Source: Dehalococcoidia bacterium (GTDB taxonomy: Bacteria; Chloroflexota; Dehalococcoidia; UBA2979). From it: 6,435 nucleotides of DNA. Both the position numbers and the translations under genes were made by a program. How positions within the stretch are numbered: the stretch's first letter is position 1; each line of letters begins with the position of its first letter. The stretch lies in the NCBI GenBank assembly GCA_004297315.1, contig SCTU01000285.1, forward strand, positions 1 through 6,435. The letters run 5' to 3'. The notes beneath the pieces are model-generated. The model saw only the letters and a list, made by a program, of their open reading frames with translations, ran no database searches and was not told the DNA's origin. Shown here piece after piece: positions 5,272 to 6,435 of this stretch.

Positions 5272-5910
5272 CCACAGGCACCCCCGCTTCGCCGCGCGCG
5301 CCTGCTCTTCGAGCGCGATCAAGGCGGCACGCTGAGCGCCGTCCTGCCGCCAAGCCAGCGCGAAGCCCTCGCGGACGAGCGCGGCGTCGATCGATTCGCC
5401 GCCCGCGGTGTAGACGTAGCGCAGTTCGCGCTTGAACGAGTCCTGCAGCCGCGCGTCCGGGACGAGTTGCACCTGTGCTGCGGCGAGGGCACGCGTGCGG
5501 TCGGTCGCCTCCTTGAAGCAGCGGTCGCCGCGCTCGGGCGTGTCGACGCCGTACAGCCGCACCCGCAGTTCGGTCTGCGCCGCACGGACGTCGATGGTGT
5601 CGCCGTCGACGATCTTCACGACGTCGACAAGGACGGCGTTCGGGAGCAGGGCCGACGCGGGAGCGGCTTCGGTGGCGGCCGCCCGCGCGTCGGAGGGCGG
5701 AGCGTCCTGCGGTCCGCTACCGTCGAGCCGTGCGAGGCCTGCCGCGATGAGCGACACGAATGCCGCGATCGAGGCGACGAGGAGGAAGACCTTCGACAGC
5801 GACTTTCGACGCAGCAACTCGTCCGGCGTGACCGCGGGCCGGGCCGGACGCCGCCGCGCGGGACGGCTGCGACCCCTGGCGTCGCGGTGGAAGGGAGGTT
5901 GGTCAGACAT
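5260..5910 (-). CDS. Membrane-anchored staphylococcal-nuclease-like (thermonuclease) protein
   Basis: This encodes a 216-residue protein with a basic cytoplasmic N-terminus (8-37, many Arg), one transmembrane helix (about 41-60), a low-complexity Ala/Pro-rich spacer (65-90) and a C-terminal SNase domain (about 92-214). The active-site pattern of the family is intact. VDGDTIDV gives D104 (equivalent of D21), RLYGVDTPE gives R118, D123, T124 and E126 (R35, D40, T41, E43), and DSFKRELRYVY gives R161 (R87). It would be a calcium-dependent phosphodiesterase acting on DNA or RNA outside the cell. C131 and C211 could form a disulfide. The ATG at 5910 starts 2 nt after the stop of the upstream gene, so the two are co-transcribed. 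The reading frame continues upstream to 6141, but that stretch is an off-frame reading of the neighbour. No strong Shine-Dalgarno site is seen; coupling is likely. Confidence 0.93.
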   Translation of the reverse strand: MSDQPPFHRDARGRSRPARRRPARPAVTPDELLRRKSLSKVFLLVASIAAFVSLIAAGLARLDGSGPQDAPPSDARAAATEAAPASALLPNAVLVDVVKIVDGDTIDVRAAQTELRVRLYGVDTPERGDRCFKEATDRTRALAAAQVQLVPDARLQDSFKRELRYVYTAGGESIDAALVREGFALAWRQDGAQRAALIALEEQARAAKRGCLWSSQ

Positions 5911-5912
5911 CC

Positions 5913-6435
5913 CTACGCGCGTGCCGGTCCGAAGGTGACGAAGCCCTCGGTGACCAGGCCGGCAAGATCGCCCCACGCGACGCGCGCGGCTGCGAGGGCG
6001 GCGCGGAAGGGCTCGACCTCGTCCGCCGCGAGCGCCACCACGCCGCCGGCGCGATACCGATCGCGCTCCTCGAACGTCGGCCCGGCGGCGGCATGGCCGG
6101 GCAGCGCCTCCACGGCCTGGACGAGGTCCCTGACCTGCCATTCATACAGCGTCTCCGCGTCGCGCAGCGCGAAGGCCCAGAGCGCATCGGCGGCATCGGG
6201 TGGTCCGGCGTCGGTCTCCACGCCGGCGCTCCACATGCCCAGGATGCAGGGGGCCAGGCCGCGCATGACGAAAGCCATGTGCGCCGGCGACGCCGCGAAC
6301 GGCTCCAGCGCGGCGCGCCCGTCGAGCCACGTAGCAGCGATGACGAGGCCGGCGTCCGCCCCGCAGAGCACGCGGCGCGCGCCCGGCGCGCCGTCCATCG
6401 CGCGCGCGAGTTCGAGGGCCTTGGCGACGGCCTCG
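5913..6435 (-). CDS. Partial protein, possibly tandem ABM-like alpha/beta barrel (N-terminus beyond right edge)
   Basis: The frame is open from the right edge to the stop at 5913, giving 173 visible residues. An internal ATG at 6398 exists, but the in-frame sequence upstream (EAVAKALELARAMDG) reads as a natural helix, so the true start probably lies outside the window. The visible part has a strand-helix pattern LVIAATWLDGRAALEPFAAS followed by HMAFVMRGLAPCILGMWSAGV. This resembles the W-x-D/S...SP-x-H...F layout of antibiotic-biosynthesis-monooxygenase (ABM)-type ferredoxin-like barrels. A second stretch, YRAGGVVALAADEVEPFRAA, may be a degenerate second copy. There is no membrane segment or signal in the visible part, so it is likely cytoplasmic. 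It lies 2 nt upstream of the nuclease gene. The family assignment is weak; the existence of the gene is strong. Confidence 0.75.
   Translation of the reverse strand, partial: EAVAKALELARAMDGAPGARRVLCGADAGLVIAATWLDGRAALEPFAASPAHMAFVMRGLAPCILGMWSAGVETDAGPPDAADALWAFALRDAETLYEWQVRDLVQAVEALPGHAAAGPTFEERDRYRAGGVVALAADEVEPFRAALAAARVAWGDLAGLVTEGFVTFGPARA

Noticed and set aside
1..6435. CRISPR array, insertion sequence, toxin-antitoxin or phage module
   Set aside because: No regularly spaced repeats, terminal inverted repeats, transposase or related motifs were seen.

Overview
The window is GC-rich bacterial chromosome. It has tightly packed genes, an encoded-CCA tRNA, GTG and ATG starts, 4-nt ATGA/GTGA overlaps and GC-ending codons. 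No phage, transposon or plasmid gene is visible. The style would fit a high-GC lineage such as Chloroflexota or Actinomycetota. That assignment is an impression from gene style, not from a marker gene, and is weak.

Layout: (1) Positions 1-968, minus strand: a membrane-anchored HExxH (gluzincin, peptidase MA-like) metallopeptidase, cut by the left edge. (2) 1170-1571, minus: a four-helix membrane protein of unknown function. Both neighbouring gaps are about 200 bp and hold only small inverted repeats. (3) 1783-1859, plus: tRNA-Glu(CUC), closed 11 nt later by a GC-rich hairpin with a short T-rich tail. (4) 1919-2886, plus: a 66-aa charged helical protein, coupled through an ATGA overlap to a CcdA-family membrane thiol-disulfide transporter. 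(5) 2927-3370, plus: a 147-aa protein of unknown function. (6) 3443-5253, plus: low-specificity L-threonine aldolase, overlapping by 4 nt a GTG-initiated lipoprotein. (7) 5260-6435, minus: a membrane-anchored staphylococcal-nuclease-like protein, preceded by a partial protein resembling a tandem antibiotic-biosynthesis-monooxygenase (ABM) type barrel. The two convergent transcription units at 5253/5260 meet at a perfect 7-bp hairpin.

The most interesting item is the CcdA-family gene. Its two three-helix halves are in the reverse of the usual order: the half that is normally C-terminal (WSPCIGP motif) comes first and the half that is normally N-terminal (LSPCVLP motif) second. The break falls inside the usual TM3-TM4 linker. 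The reading frame is uninterrupted and the pattern of positive charges is consistent with the same membrane orientation. It therefore reads as a natural circular permutation of CcdA rather than a broken gene. A second pattern is that two neighbouring genes (starts 1919 and 2927) have a TACNNT -10-like hexamer exactly 6 nt before the ATG and no clear Shine-Dalgarno site, which suggests leaderless transcripts.

No single pathway links all the genes. Several products act at or outside the membrane (peptidase, four-helix protein, CcdA, lipoprotein, nuclease). CcdA would supply reducing power across the membrane, but no ResA/CcsX-type partner or cytochrome c gene lies in the window.
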